Notes: generated by a model not told the origin, from the sequence alone. A stretch of 64,000 bases of DNA from Trematomus loennbergii (GCA_012861695.1 JAAOOA010000127.1:29752654-29816653); one strand, 5' to 3'. Numbered from the stretch's first letter, positions 11,418 through 22,806 are shown. Numbers and translations are program-made.

Positions 11418-11605
11418 GAAAGTGGGCACGCGATGACAGCTTCCTTGACACCATGGCGATGGACTGCCGTGCCATGGTCAGCAAGGAGAATGAGGACCTG
11501 CGTGCCAAGGAGATGCACGACGAACGGCTGCTGCATTCACACAAGGCCCAGGAATCGAGGTGGAGCAACAAAATACCTTTCAGGCTGGGCTTCTGGCAGT
11601 GCTAA
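11418..11605 (+). pseudogene. Transposon Myb/SANT-like gene, C-terminal exon, frameshifted
   Basis: After acceptor accttag the frame reads KWARDDSFLDTMAMDCRAMV, then a charged helix (SKENEDLRAKEMHDERLLHS) and ESRWSNK. This resembles the helical C-terminus of Harbinger Myb-like proteins. The frame then runs into RLGFWQC and a stop. In the next frame, from about 11583, the sequence continues AGLLAVLSELIKSNRPSIQK, which fits the helix better, so a small indel near 11575-11585 has broken the gene. Its phase-1 entry matches the middle exon. Confidence 0.5.
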
Positions 11606-11689
11606 GCGAGCTGATTAAATCCAACAGGCCTTCAATACAAAAATTAAGAAAAACTTGTCGTCGTTGATAAACTGTACAATGACTTGTTG

Positions 11690-11835
11690 GGAGGCGTGTG
11701 GTGCAGTGGTCTGGTGCGTTGGTGTTCGGATCAGGGGAGCACAGGTTCAAACCCCACTGCAGTCAGGATGTCGTTGTGTCCCTGGGCAAGACACTTCACC
11801 CCAAATTGCCTACACCTGGGAGAGTTCATTTTGTA
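11690..11835 (+). mobile_element. tRNA-derived SINE, V-SINE-like core
   Basis: An A-box-like tggtgcagtggtctgg at about 11698-11713 is followed by a B box, ggttcaaaccc, near 11745. Next comes a conserved core, tgtccctgggcaagacactt, at about 11777-11796. This is the order of a tRNA-derived SINE with a V-SINE-type central domain. It lies between the two gene remnants of the 4.3-kb transposon and so is younger than it. Confidence 0.7.
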
Positions 11836-12601
11836 TTATTGTGATTATATATATATATGCCACTGTTATTATATTGTTTTGATACTACTGACACTTATTG
11901 ATCTGCTGCTGATAAATAAAAGAGAACCTACATTGCGATTAAACAGAAAATGTATCTTGCTTATTTCTCCTGACACTTTATCTTTATGGTGACCTGTGTA
12001 GCATCCTATACATCACATGTAAGTGATTATTCTGATACCATCATGACACCATGAAACTGGCGAAGCTTTATTTATTGTGTCCCACCCCATATATGTGTCT
12101 TTGAAAAAGATCATTCAATTGTATTTCAAAATGGCGTCCATCAACACAAACACTATTTATAGAAAGATAAATGGTTAAGTTTGTAATTAACAGTGTTGTG
12201 AGTTCAATATTTTAATTAATTATAGTAAGGGAACATAGGAGGATATATAATAAAGGTGTTAACTGCTGAGCCTATTTACTGTGCAATACTACAGACATGT
12301 TAGTGGTATTATTTCTTATCTAACTCTTTCAATCAGAAGTCATTTAAACAATTTGAGATTGTTCTTTTTGTTTCTCAATTGATTTTCCAGAATATGCACC
12401 ACCTAGGCAGACTTTATATCACAAATAAATGAATGACATGTACTACAGTAATTGATATTGCCTACTCAGATATAAATGTGTATAAAATGAAATCAATTCA
12501 AAGTTTCTTGCTGCTTTTAATGCAATTCATGGCTGCAGGGCAAACGTCCAAAATCCTTATTCTACAATCATTTAATCAAGACACTTGTGTATATTTTACT
12601 T

Positions 12602-12780
12602 TCATTTGTAATAAACAAAAAAATATGAATGGTTGTCATCAAGCTGGGTCGCCGGTAAGGCAGTCCATTCCTCCCTGTACTCATCACCACGACGCTCACA
12701 CAGGTTATGCAATACGCAACATGCTGCCACCTGGATTTTGATATTGTCCATGCAGTCGTTTCGCTTCAAGCACCGCATAT
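12602..12780 (-). pseudogene. PIF/Harbinger (HARBI1-like) transposase C-terminal remnant
   Basis: After a minus-strand acceptor (tgtgttccag) the frame reads MRCLKRNDCMDNIKIQVAAC, CVLHNLCERRGDEYREEW, then LPATQLDDN and a stop at 12602-12604. The block LKR..C.....I.. VAACCVLHNLCE..GDE...EW is diagnostic of the C-terminal end of the DDE_Tnp_4 nuclease of PIF/Harbinger transposases. The catalytic Asp residues and most of the protein are missing; sequence upstream on this strand (12880-12990) does not continue the domain. The element is therefore internally deleted and non-autonomous. Confidence 0.8.
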
Positions 12781-13376
12781 CTGGAACACATACAAAGACA
12801 CAAATTAGCCCGACATAACTCCATAAATCCTACATTAGATAGTATTAATGTGATTTACTGAACGTACCATTGCTGTTCTTTGGGCGTGATAACGGTCATC
12901 ATCCTCAGCTGACGAAACATGTCCATAGCGTGTGCTTGTCGCCGTCCAGTCCTTTTGTTAAGGCTTCTTAACCGCGATCTGTATTTGTGGCTGAGTTATT
13001 GGCTTAAATAACTCGCACCAAAACCACAACTTCAGTCAACTCCATAGCGTGTCTGACTGAGGTCGGAAGGTAAACAGAAGCATACAGCGGAAGCGGAAGT
13101 TTTTTTTCTTCTTCTCTCGGTTTTTTGGCGGATTGCAACTTTAAGGTGCATACCGCCACCTACTGTACTCGCCGTGAAGTTGTTTGCGGCCTGCCAGGAA
13201 AAGCTAAGCAGAAGAAGAAGAAGTGACGTCAGCGGCTCATTTGCCTAATCCACCCCCAGGAACTCATTTTGGTGTGAACGCGATCTGCTTTAGTTCGTCA
13301 GAACTAAAAGAACTCTCATGAACTAAAGTTCTCAGGAACTACTGTGGGAAAAGTACTTGGTGTGAACGCGCCAAAT

Positions 13377-14490
13377 GGAGACATTCTTCAGACTTCAACA
13401 AATCTTCATGCGACTTCAACTGCTAACTGTTCATTCATACTTTCACTCAGAAACCTCATTCCAACTTTAAAATGTTACACATCTTTCTGACATTATTCGT
13501 GTAAGACAGCTTTTAAATCTGATTCTTACTTTTAGAGATATTAAACATTGTTCAGACCTTGTTAAAGAGGTTTTCTTCAGATTTTAACATTAACTAGAGT
13601 GCGTGATGTCACAGCTAGAGGGTAGGAAATCTTGAAATTTGCCTTCATATATTTTTTTAAAACTGCCATAATTACCAAACCCTACATTCTTGAGACATAA
13701 TTTTTCATGACAAACGTAGGAAAACATCTCGTAGTTTGAAATATGACAAATAATTAAACAAAATGCCTCTTGAGGGCATGAAGTGACAAAAACGTTCAAC
13801 ATGTCTCCATTAAAGCTCATTGTAATTTCAGGCAGATATTTCCTCACAGCAGCAGCCGCACACCTTTAGTTAAACTGCCAAAAAGGCCACATTATTAACC
13901 CGAAAGTACACAAATATTACACTTCAGATACTCAACTTCCTTGACATGCTTCACGTTTTGAAATTTCACAGATATCTGTTATCGTTCTTCCACAAAACGT
14001 TCACATGTAAGAGGTTCATCTCTCATTCAGAACAATGAAACATTTGAAGTCCAGGCACCTCGTTAGCTCAGCTAACGATGCAGCCATCAACGCATCTAAG
14101 CTTATTATGGGATGTCATCAAATGCCGTTGGCATGGCGACAGATCATTCACCATCAAGTTAGTTCAAAGGTTTGCAGTTCAAATATTCTGCTGCTTTTCC
14201 AAGCCTTTTTACTCTCTTTTCTTCTCTCATCACACATTCAAGCCCCCAGTGTTCATGTATCATTTCAATCTAAATTCTTCACTTTCTTCTTACACTTACA
14301 TTTCATCATAGCAGTTTAGCGTCAGATTTTCAGCATAAAGCATTTCCACTAGCAATTTCTTCAGGAATTGCATTCTCTAGTTTAATTGAATTTGCTTAGT
14401 TTAACATCATTTTTCATGGTGGGGCTAAGGTGGGGCTAAGCCATTTCTTGGTATGGTATGTAGCCTACCCCAGCCATACCCTGGCACCGC
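13377..14490. other. Intron/repeat sequence without genes
   Basis: Right part of the interrupted repeat, then sequence ending in a hAT-like terminus (ggcaccgccactg) near 14495. That terminus resembles ggcgccgccactg at 16431-16443. No matching opposite end was found for either. Confidence 0.35.
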
Positions 14491-14495
14491 CACTG

Positions 14496-14986
14496 CCTAT
14501 TATGCAAAATCCACTTTTTCACGTCTTTTCTACATCAGCATGTGTCCCCTCTGTGAAAAGAGACTCTGGAAGTTTCAGGAAAAAGATTCTCTTTTTTGTC
14601 CTGATCCATTTATATAAAAACTTGTCTGAAAATGAGCTGATCAGATTTTGGCCACTTTATGATGTCATAACGATTTTTTGGTTTGTGTAACCATTAGCCA
14701 ATCACCAACCAAGGTAACCCCCCTCTTATCACCTGAATCTCCTCCTAGAGCACCATTGTGTTCTTTTTAACCAAATATCTCTCAGAGGGGCGTGGGGAGT
14801 GGCTCCTTATTTTCATCTAAAGTAACAGACAAAGAATCAGCACTTTTGAAACAGGGCTGAAACAGAGGGGATTATGGGATGCTGCAATGATCTGTTTGGT
14901 GTTTCGAGCCAAACACTTCAGAGACATGTTTTGTATATATCTGAGACCTATAATATATTGATGAAAAACAGTATAATAGGGGACCT
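14496..14986. mobile_element. TTAA-inserting MITE, family C, left end truncated
   Basis: The right end, read inversely, is AGGTCCCCTATTATACTG, followed by TTAA (14987-14990). The body is inverted relative to 25071-25537 and shares nearly all of its sequence. The left end starts at CCTATTATGCAAAATCC, lacking the outer AGGTCA and TTAA. It abuts a hAT-like terminus, which suggests the end was disrupted by another insertion or deletion. Confidence 0.75.
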
Positions 14987-15134
14987 TTAACTGCGCTTCT
15001 TTCCAACACTTACATACATAAAATATCGTATGCCTTCAGGAGCAATTTGTGGTTAAGTATCTTGCCTCGGACACTTTGATATGTGGTCTATAGGAGCTGG
15101 GGGGTCCAACAACTCACCATATAATGTGAAGGGG

Positions 15135-16022
15135 TGTCAGGTTTGGGGAAATAGGACCCAAGTGCAGTTAAAAAATACAAAAAGGTTTGTTAACAAAAAG
15201 CGGGCTTTATTATCAAAAGCTGAAGGCATGAATAAACAAGAAACTAATAAACAGAAACAAAACCGGGGAACACGACAGACAGGAACAAACTTACAGACGG
15301 GAACAGGCAGGAGACATGGACAAGCATAGACGACAGGTAGCAGGGACATGAAATGACGACGAACAGACATGGAGCACAGGGAAGACAAGACTAAATACAC
15401 AGAAGGGTAATCACAGGACAAGACACAGCTGGACAGGGAGGCAGAAACACAAGGGCAACAGGTGAACACAATCAGGCACAATCAGACACACCAGGGAAAC
15501 TAATGACGGGAAGGCAAACACAGGGGGTGTTTCTCAATCGCGAGTAAAGCTGCTTCAGAGCCACTATTTCAAGCATACTACGTCATCGAGTGCCGCCGAA
15601 GTACTGTTCCAATCTCCAGCATACTTGGAAATCTACCGAGCCCGGCGTACTCCGTTTGGAGAAATATCGAGGCTGCATATGAGTAGACTCCGCGGTCTTA
15701 AAATCCCACAATGCTTTGCGCACGGACCAATTTCCCCAAATCTGTGGCGGAAGATGTAAGGCGGGGCCTCTCATATGACGCACACCTGCACACTTGCTAG
15801 CCTGTTCCACTATTTGTTTTCCGAATGGCAGGAAGTATTCTTGCCTCGCTTCTGAAGCAAGATGCTCGGCAGACATGTGCTACCAAGCAAGCGTACTCGC
15901 GATTGAGAAACACCCAGGGAGTAGGATCAGACAAGACACAAGGAGGAAAACATTTAAAAACAAAACAGGAAACCAGAGACAGAAAAAGACAAGACGCAAC
16001 ACAACACAGACAGATCGTGACA
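15135..16022. mobile_element. Solo LTR (TGTCAG...GTGACA) with nested MITE
   Basis: The ends are TG...CA (TGTCAGGTTTGGGG at left, ATCGTGACA at right), flanked by the 5-bp duplication AGGGG (15130-15134, 16023-16027), as expected for an LTR retrotransposon. Read on the minus strand it starts TGTCACG, like the solo LTR at 38349. No internal gag-pol region is present. The MITE at 15526-15914 splits it. Confidence 0.75.
15526..15914. mobile_element. MITE inside the solo LTR
   Basis: Inverted ends GGTGTTTCTCAATCGCGAGTA (left, 15526 onward) and GTACTCGCGATTGAGAAACACC (right). Apparent 5-bp duplication CAGGG (15521-15525, 15915-15919). It is 389 bp and non-coding. The superfamily is undetermined. 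Confidence 0.75.
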
Positions 16023-16027
16023 AGGGG

Positions 16028-17097
16028 CCTATTAAACAATAACCAACAAGTGCACGTTACTAATGCAATATGGTTGAGACCATTCGGGGTTATGCTAGAA
16101 GAGAGGTGCAAGGAATAGTCTAAGTAGTGGGGGAGTTTTATACACTAAAGGTGTGGAAATTCTCTGGCGTTATAATATCAGCGCGGCCGCGGTCAGATCA
16201 AAATGCCTCCGAATGCAATTTGAGTATACCTACAGTCAATCAGAGCAACGCAACGTTGGGTCTGCGTCATGCCTTATTGATTGAGATCAATCGAAACCGC
16301 CATTCAGTATCCCTATTGGATTTTCAACGTGTACTATCATACGTCACGTTCACAGTGACATTGCAAATAATGACTTGAGCACCACCACTGTATGGGTTAG
16401 CCCTACCATAGATTACCCAACAAAAATACTCTGGCGCCGCCACTGATAATACAGTAGGTGACCTTTAAACAATATGTAATGTGACGTAATGTTTTATCAT
16501 AGTATAAAAAGGCTGCGACACTCCTCAGGGGACTGGAAGCTCAAAACACATCTCCTGCATCTCACACCCCCGAGGTGTTCTGGCCCTGTAGGTTTTTCAT
16601 ACAAAATCAATCTTAGAATTTGCCTTATAATACATAATACATTTTCTATTTCATTGTTTCAACTACAATGTTTAAATTGGAATCGAGTAACTTGCTTACT
16701 GAACATCTCCTTTCTTTCCAGTAATCTTGTCTTGTGCACATTTCTTAGTATTCCCATGGCTGCAAACATTCCCACTACGCAGCATGAAGTGCTTCACGCT
16801 CAGCATGAAATGCCATTTAAAGGCAGGGAGTAAAGTCATTTATAATGTTCAAATGGCAACTTTCACCACACTTGTACTGTTACTTACCCATAATACTTTA
16901 CACGTTGACAAGTATCGTGTAGTTACGCCTGCTGTGTCAAATGGCATGTTTTCACTTGCTGTGACCTCCCCTCTAACTGTGATCTATGGAAGCATACCAT
17001 GCTCAGGCAGAATAATTAATGGCCTAGAGCGAGGGCCAGGTCATTGGGGAAACCACTGTGAGTGAGAAATTGTATCCTTTCTTCTGTTTTCCCACAG
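16028..17097. other. Intron, with a family-C end remnant near 16442-16460
   Basis: The string acagtaggtgacctttaa at 16451-16468 matches the terminus of the family-C MITE, but no second end is near. Otherwise only intron sequence and the acceptor tract ttctgttttcccacag before 17098. Confidence 0.4.
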
Positions 17098-17215
17098 CAC
17101 GGTCTGTCTGATCCTACTGTTCTCGCAGTACCTCAGCAAAGTCGATGTTCCGATGATCGCTTACAAGGATAAGAAGTGGAAGGTTTTCCAGTATCCCCTC
17201 TTTAAGCTCTTCTCT
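17098..17215 (+). CDS. slc23a4: SLC23-family transporter exon
   Basis: One base completes the split codon from 6972. The exon then reads TVCLILLFSQYLSKVDVPMI, then AYKDKKWKVFQYPLFKLFS before donor gtgagt (phase 0). ILLFSQYL is the conserved helix following HWGI in SLC23 proteins. The charged K-rich stretch is the cytoplasmic loop before the next membrane helix. The length (118 bp) and phases fit the exons on both sides. Confidence 0.9.
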
Positions 17216-18632
17216 GTGAGTTCCCAACATTGTGCATCATGTGTTCTGCTCATTTTGTGTGTAATTTCTGGCCCGTATGAAATCCACCTCCTAAATAATC
17301 CAGTATCAACTGCCAATCCAGTATGCAAGCATTACTAAAATATCTGCAGTGACAATCTGGATCTGGACGAATTGTATCTAGTTAAAAGTGACTGAATCGA
17401 AAGAAACCAAGTCATATATCCTTTAATTCAATTAGATGTGAGCTCGATAATCCTTTTACATTCAGAAAAAGTACAATTTGATTCTTCTTTTTCATCAAAT
17501 ATCATACTGACAATTTAAATGGTCTTTTCTCAATTCCTAAAGCCTGGGTGCAAACATTGCTGCTTTTATCTTATAAACCATTGGCATCTGAATTGTTATA
17601 TAGGCTTTTTTTTTTTAAATAGGTTTGTTAAATTGAGGTCATATGTGACTAGAAAAAGGTATGATGAAATTACAGGATTGTGTATTTTCTGGGCTTGGGA
17701 TTGACTTGAGTAAACGCAACCCCAGTCAAAGTATTTAAATGTAATTATCCTGTGACTACAGTTCAACATTGCTAGTGGCTATAGATCAACACAAAGAATG
17801 TGTTTTTAAACCATCATTATATATAATGATAGGTTTCAGTCATGCACGAAAGCTTCTGGTCGCTTTCTATCAGAACGGTATGCTGCTTGTATTTGATTGG
17901 TTGATTTACACTGACAATAGAGAATAAATATGTTTACTGGAAATTAATGCAGTATAACTTGTTTTTATCAATAGGCAGAACATTTTACTTTCAGTTCATC
18001 AAGAGGTGAACAAAACAGGTGTTACAGGAATAGTAAGCATAAGGTTGGTAGGCCATGCTTTGAAGCAGCTTGGTGTGAATGATTATTGTGAAGAAGTGGT
18101 TTTAAAAGATTGAAAAATATATAAAACTTAATGTAGGAGCCCATCCAGAAAACGAAAGGCCGTAGGACTCTGTTTGGCTTCAGGGTTTGAAGGGTTTATG
18201 AATTAAGCCCCACACATTTTGACAGAATGACTCACATCTTGTGAACGCCTAAAACGCCTAACAAAAAAACCCTGAAGGTCTTGAACTTACAGTAAACAAA
18301 GTTGTGTTATTCAAAGCTATTCATCACTGTTTGTTGTCAATCAAATCAAGCCATACAAAAATAAAAGGTGGCGCTTTGAGCCAGGGATTAAAGTACATAG
18401 AAAAAGAGAATGTATGAGGTTAGCCAACACCCAACAGTTTCTTGGAAGGTCCCATTCATTTGTAAGTGGTTGTGTAATGCATGTCTTACTCTGAATGTTT
18501 CATCTGTAGTTTAAATATGAAGCTTTTACACAATGATTTATCCTCTATACAACTATAAATGAAGGTATCAAAATGGCAACAGTGCAGAAACAGTATAAAC
18601 ACATTTCTCTGGCATGTTATTCTGCCCTTAAG
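17216..18632. other. Intron, nothing recognised
   Basis: AT-rich intron with no exon. A short palindrome, atcattatatataatgat, lies near 17812-17829. At 18634 a hAT-like left end (caggggttcccaaagtgggg) starts but no partner end was found. Confidence 0.4.
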
Positions 18633-18799
18633 CCAGGGGTTCCCAAAGTGGGGTCCGCAAAATGTAAAATAAAACAATTATAAAAAAATTAATAACGTGT
18701 GCATAGATAGATTTGTCAGCGGCGAACTGGCCATCTATAGAATTTCCCCGCAGTGAGGCTTCCCCCATTGACAATCCACTAGCGCACCGCCGCGTTGAC

Positions 18800-18921
18800 A
18801 ATTCACTAGCACCAACAATGCAACATATATAATAAAATACAAATAAGAAATAGTGCAAGAAGTCTATATACATGTAAATAGAATATGACAAGAACAGAAT
18901 GTACAATTACATATTGTATAT
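18800..18921 (-). mobile_element. Retroposon 3'-end fragment
   Basis: The sequence caacatatataataaaatac... gtgcaagaagtctatatacatgtaaatagaatatga is near-identical to 62840-62910 and related to 23385-23450. It marks the 3'-terminal region of a retroposon seen three times in this window. Confidence 0.55.
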
Positions 18922-18924
18922 TAA

Positions 18925-19306
18925 AGGTGGGGTAGGTAATTTTGGAGAAACCAGCTCGAGTGCGCTAGAATTTGAAAATACACAACCGGAAAGAATCTGC
19001 CACTTCCTTACAGAGCCCCTCCTCCAACACACACGAACGTGCACATGACCAATGAGGGCACGAGATAAGTTTGTGCACAGAATAAAGGCTGACAGGCAGG
19101 TAGGCCATCCAGTTATTTTAGCCGGCCTGGCTAAAATGATTGGTCGTGCTTTTTACAGTACTACGGCTTCCACAGATTACATTTTTTAATGGATTTTTTG
19201 TCAAAGCACTTAAGATATTCATTGCTATCGGGATGTTAAGAGCATTCCATGGAATATAACAAAAAGTGTATCTCGAGCCGGTTTCTCAAACTTACCTACC
19301 CCACCT
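18925..19306. mobile_element. TTAA-inserting MITE, family D, copy 1
   Basis: The ends are AGGTGGGGTAGGTAATTTTG and the inverted form ...CTTACCTACCCCACCT. The flanks are TTAA (18921-18924) and TTAT (mutated). It is about 380 bp. Other copies: 30675-31050, 54047-54425, 61698-62311. Confidence 0.8.
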
Positions 19307-19652
19307 TTATGACGAAATTAAATACGGTTTATTACGGTGATAACTATTTAGATAAATAAGTCAATTGCAAGATGATAAACAGATGAATGTTTATCGAGGC
19401 ACTTAACAGAGCTCAGGTGTTTAGGAGCATTTAGAAATCAGATGATTGGCAGGTTATCAGATGCTAGGCATGTACAGTAGGTGAGTTTAATATTTTACTC
19501 AATAGCTTCAAGGGTTTTTATTCTTCAAAACATGCTGTGAATTCTGCCTCAACAGGCCCAAAGAAGTTGCTTGAATAAATTGTTATGTTTTACATTGGTT
19601 GAACATCAGTGTATTTGTGCTGAGACTCTCTGTATCTGATGACACATTCTAG

Positions 19653-19809
19653 GCTCTGTTCGGGATGTGTGGCGCCTGGTTGGTCTGCTTCTTACTGACC
19701 ATCTTTGATGTCTTTCCATCAAAGTCCGATGAGTATGGTTTCTCAGCCAGGACTGACATCAGCCTGGACGCTGTGACAAACTCCCCCTGGTTCCATGTAC
19801 CGTACCCAG
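19653..19809 (+). CDS. slc23a4: SLC23-family transporter exon
   Basis: The acceptor cattctag is followed by ALFGMCGAWLVCFLLTIFDV, then FPSKSDEYGFSARTDISLDA and NSPWFHVPYPG. The donor is gtaagt and the exon ends in phase 1. The pattern W..C.LLT..D.FP....YG..ARTD and the PW...PYPGQWG junction are strongly conserved across SLC23 proteins. The first 20 residues form a membrane helix; the remainder is an extracellular loop. Confidence 0.93.
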
Positions 19810-20120
19810 GTAAGTGGAGACATATTATACCTAATTGGTTAAACCTGGTCACATTGAAACCTTACTGATATTTTTCACAGAGCTTTTTTTATAGTTCCCC
19901 TATTATACAGTTTTTCATCAATACATTATAGGTCTCAGATACAAAATATGTCTCTGAAGTGTTTGGCTCCAAATACCAAACAGATCATTGCAGCATCCCA
20001 TAATCCCCTCTGTTTCAGCCCTGTTTCAAAAGTGCTGATTCTCTGTCTGTTACTTTAGATGAAAATAAGGAGCCACTCCCCACGCCCCTCTGAGAGATAT
20101 TTGGTTAAAAATAACACAAT

Positions 20121-20697
20121 AGGTGCTTTCACAACGCAGTACTTTTCCCACAAAGGTTCATCAGAACTTAGTTCATGAGAACTATTTAGTTCTCATGAAC
20201 TAAGTACAGATCGCGTTCACACCAGAATAAGTCCCTGGGGGAGGATTAGGCAAATGAAGCCGCTGACGTCACTTCTTCTTCTGCTTTGGGTTTACTGGCA
20301 GGCCGCAAACAACTTCACGGCGTATACTGCCACCCGAAGTCCCCGGCCGGAAGTCCCCGGAGTTGGGGACTGCCTTCAGTAGAAGCTGCTGGGACTCCCA
20401 GCAGCTTCTACTGAAGCCTTCCGAGTAAATCGCCAGAACGCCAACACCTCCTCATCTCCACCGCTCCCATGTTTTCTTTTGTGTTGCCATAAGTTAGTCT
20501 CTCTGCGTTTGTGCGCTGGGCTAATGCTAATGCTAATAATGCTAATAAGAAATAGGAACCTTTTTCTCCCAGGGGAAAAAGGGGGTAAAAAGGTTCTCAT
20601 TAACTAATTTTAGTTCCGGATTTTTTGGTGTGAACGCAACATTTCGGAACTATATCGGAACTAAAGTGGGAAAAGTACTGCGGTGTGAACGTGCCTG
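20121..20697. mobile_element. Harbinger MITE, short form of the 9044-13374 element
   Basis: The ends are AGGTGCTTTCACA and, from the right, AGGCACGTTCACACC, with the same sub-terminal gtacttttcccac blocks as the 4.3-kb element. AT flanks each side. The empty site is visible in the related family-C copies (aacacaatggtgctc at 25292-25306 and its complement near 14750-14765), which fixes the borders. A perfect 21-bp-arm palindrome lies at 20374-20416. Confidence 0.85.
20374..20416. repeat. Near-perfect palindrome, 21-bp arms, 1-nt loop
   Basis: The arm at 20374-20394 is exactly complementary to 20396-20416 around a single C. It lies inside the short Harbinger MITE. Confidence 0.9.
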
Positions 20698-20994
20698 ATG
20701 GTGCTCTAGGAGGAGATTCAGGTGATAAGGGGGGGGGGGGTTACCTTGGTTGGTGATTGGCTAATGGTTACACAAGCCAAAAAATCGTTATGACATCATA
20801 AAGTGGCCACAATCTGATCAGCTCATTTTCAGACAGGTTTTATATAAATGATCAGAGAATCTTTTTTCCTGAAACTTTCAGAATCTCTTTACACAGAGGG
20901 GACGCATGTTGATGTAGAAGAGACATGGAAAAGTGGATTTTGCATAATAGGTGACCTTTAAATAGTTGCAACACTCATGGTTTCAGGTGTTTGG

Positions 20995-21011
20995 GGTTAG
21001 GGTTAGGGTTA
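20995..21011. repeat. Short interstitial telomeric repeat
   Basis: ggttagggttagggtta, about three TTAGGG units. Similar short runs occur at 23992-24010 and, imperfectly, at 27693-27715. Confidence 0.8.
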
Positions 21012-22806
21012 TTTCTGGGGTAAGATGTCAAAATGTCCTAACTGTCTACAGTTTTTTCACCCGGCTTAGTACTGGGGTTTCTGCAGTTTATTCAATTTGT
21101 TTGCCAGCCTCTCCCTAATGTAATCTTTCACAAAACATCCAAACTGAATGCAAACAGAGGACCTTCTGCAGCTTAGAAGAAGGTTGCACAACTGCTCTTT
21201 AATGACCCGTGAAGTTAAAGTATCAGTGTTTGCTTATAAGTGATCTCCTGCTAATATATTGTACAACATGGAATAATGATTATTCCTTATTAAATGAAAG
21301 TTTTACACAACCACAATGGGTAAAGAAGCATCCTGACAGTCTTGGCTATAACTTCAAGCTGCATTGGCAACAACTCAAGCAGGATTTCCATGTGGAGCAT
21401 GTTTTCCTTAGTTTCTTGGAACATTTGCTGCCATAATAAAACTCTACAACTTTTGGACTGATTTTCAAACCTGATCATTTAGCAGTTCATGGTTTTCTCT
21501 TATAATGGTGATGCAAATAGTTTATATTTCACTATAATCTTCTTTGTTCTGCCAAATGTTAAATGCATGTGTCCTTCAAAAGCAATAAATAGGTCATTTT
21601 GGTGTCAGTTTCCATATTCATAAATATAAATGGGAAAAATACTTTATGATTATTTCCATGTGGTAAAACAGTCGAATATAATAACACGAACAACTGTGCC
21701 AATGATGAAACATTTGGCTCAACATGTCGCTGTTAAAAATCTCTGTACATAATGTTTTTGGCAGGACATTGTATTATGTAAGCATAAAATAGTGTAACGG
21801 ATCATTTCAAAAGCAACAACTGAACAAAAAAACACAAACCTATAGTATTTTCAATGCAGGCATTAATAACTGAGGTGGCTGTTAAATTATTATCAAAATT
21901 ACTATCTAATGATATGTATGCAAATGATGCTCAGTGGTATTTTATGACGTTTTTTATGAATATGAACCCTGTTTTTTTATGAATAGGTGTCTTGGCACAA
22001 ATAATGTGCGAGCATGTTCTTTACATGCCTTTAAAAAGTTCTGTATTCATGCCATTAATGGGATAAATCTGCATAGTATCTAAAAGAGTGGATGCCAGTA
22101 ATGGAGGATGGAGTAAGACATGAGATTGAATAGACCTTAAGGTAGTCTTCCTGATTGAACTTCGATGAGCTTAATTTAAATCAGATTTGTACATACAGTA
22201 GTTGTAAGAAAAAGAGAACCCCTATTAGTTATAACAGGTTCAAAAAAAGCTGCATCCACTTTTTGAGATATCTGTATAAAAAACAAAACATGTTCTTGCT
22301 TATGTTAAACATGTAGCAGCTTGTTTATATGTAAGTATTTGTGTATGTATGTTGTAACTATACAGAGCTTTAGCAATACTTTATGTAATTATGGTCATGC
22401 TAATAAAGATATTGAATTGAATTGTATCAGGAACTCTAAAGTCCACAAGACTTCAAAGGTCAGGCAGTTAAATTGAATAATGTAAGGAAATACAATCTTA
22501 GAATGATATTTGGATCAAGATGTTTGTGTACCAGATTGAGTTAAGTCGACATGGCGTCTTGTTGACCTTTGGACTCGCAGACGTTTTGCACTGCTTCTTG
22601 TCTATAAATCCACAATGGGTTTAGTAAGATTGTTTTATCTTTCAACATAATGTTTCTTGACCTTTAAGATCATCTGGTAGCAGTCTGCGAGACAATCCTT
22701 TAAAACCAGGTAGAGAACATTCAGTTGATATGTCACCCAGACAAAACCTCAAAACATATTTACATCATAGACTCTATGCTTTACGTTAATGCACAATGTA
22801 CACAGT
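21012..22806. other. Intron; retroposon tail near 22320-22425
   Basis: Mostly unique AT-rich intron. The stretch ending tgctaataaagatattgaattgaattg (22398-22424) looks like the 3' terminus of a retroposon with a repeated GAATT tail. Nothing else was recognised. Confidence 0.4.

Larger units (their letters stand above)
9044..13374. mobile_element. Decayed PIF/Harbinger transposon, 4.3 kb
   Basis: The inverted ends are AGGTGCGTTCACACC and, from the right, (TT)GGCGCGTTCACACC. They continue into matching sub-terminal blocks (gtacttttcccacaatag at the left; actgtgggaaaagtacttgg at the right). Flanks are AT on both sides (AAT if read as 3 bp). Inside are remnants of the two genes typical of PIF/Harbinger elements: a Myb/SANT-like protein in three plus-strand exons (9366-9494, 10084-10264, 11418-11605), and the C-terminus of the DDE transposase on the minus strand (12602-12780). 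A tRNA-derived SINE sits at about 11690-11835. A 577-bp deletion derivative with the same ends lies at 20121-20697. The superfamily call rests on the transposase remnant. The target duplication is not the usual TWA, so an ISL2EU-like relative is possible. Confidence 0.8.
8741..14400. repeat. Probable repeat interrupted by the 4.3-kb Harbinger element
   Basis: The part before 9043 contains a perfect hairpin (8799-8827) and ttcttcttattattattcc. The part after 13375 continues with sequence of similar character. The style suggests a moderately repeated non-coding element, but the two outer borders were not found. Confidence in the limits is low. Confidence 0.3.
19893..20957. mobile_element. TTAA-inserting MITE, family C, split by a Harbinger MITE
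   Basis: The left end is AGTTCCCCTATTATACAG (a mutated AGGTCCCC start, preceded by TTAT). The right end is GCATAATAGGTGACCT followed by TTAA (20958-20961). Without the nested 20121-20697 element it aligns along its length with 25071-25537. Confidence 0.8.

Noticed and set aside
18633..18665. Complete hAT element starting caggggttcccaaagtgggg
   Set aside because: Only one end is present; no matching inverted end or 8-bp duplication was found nearby.
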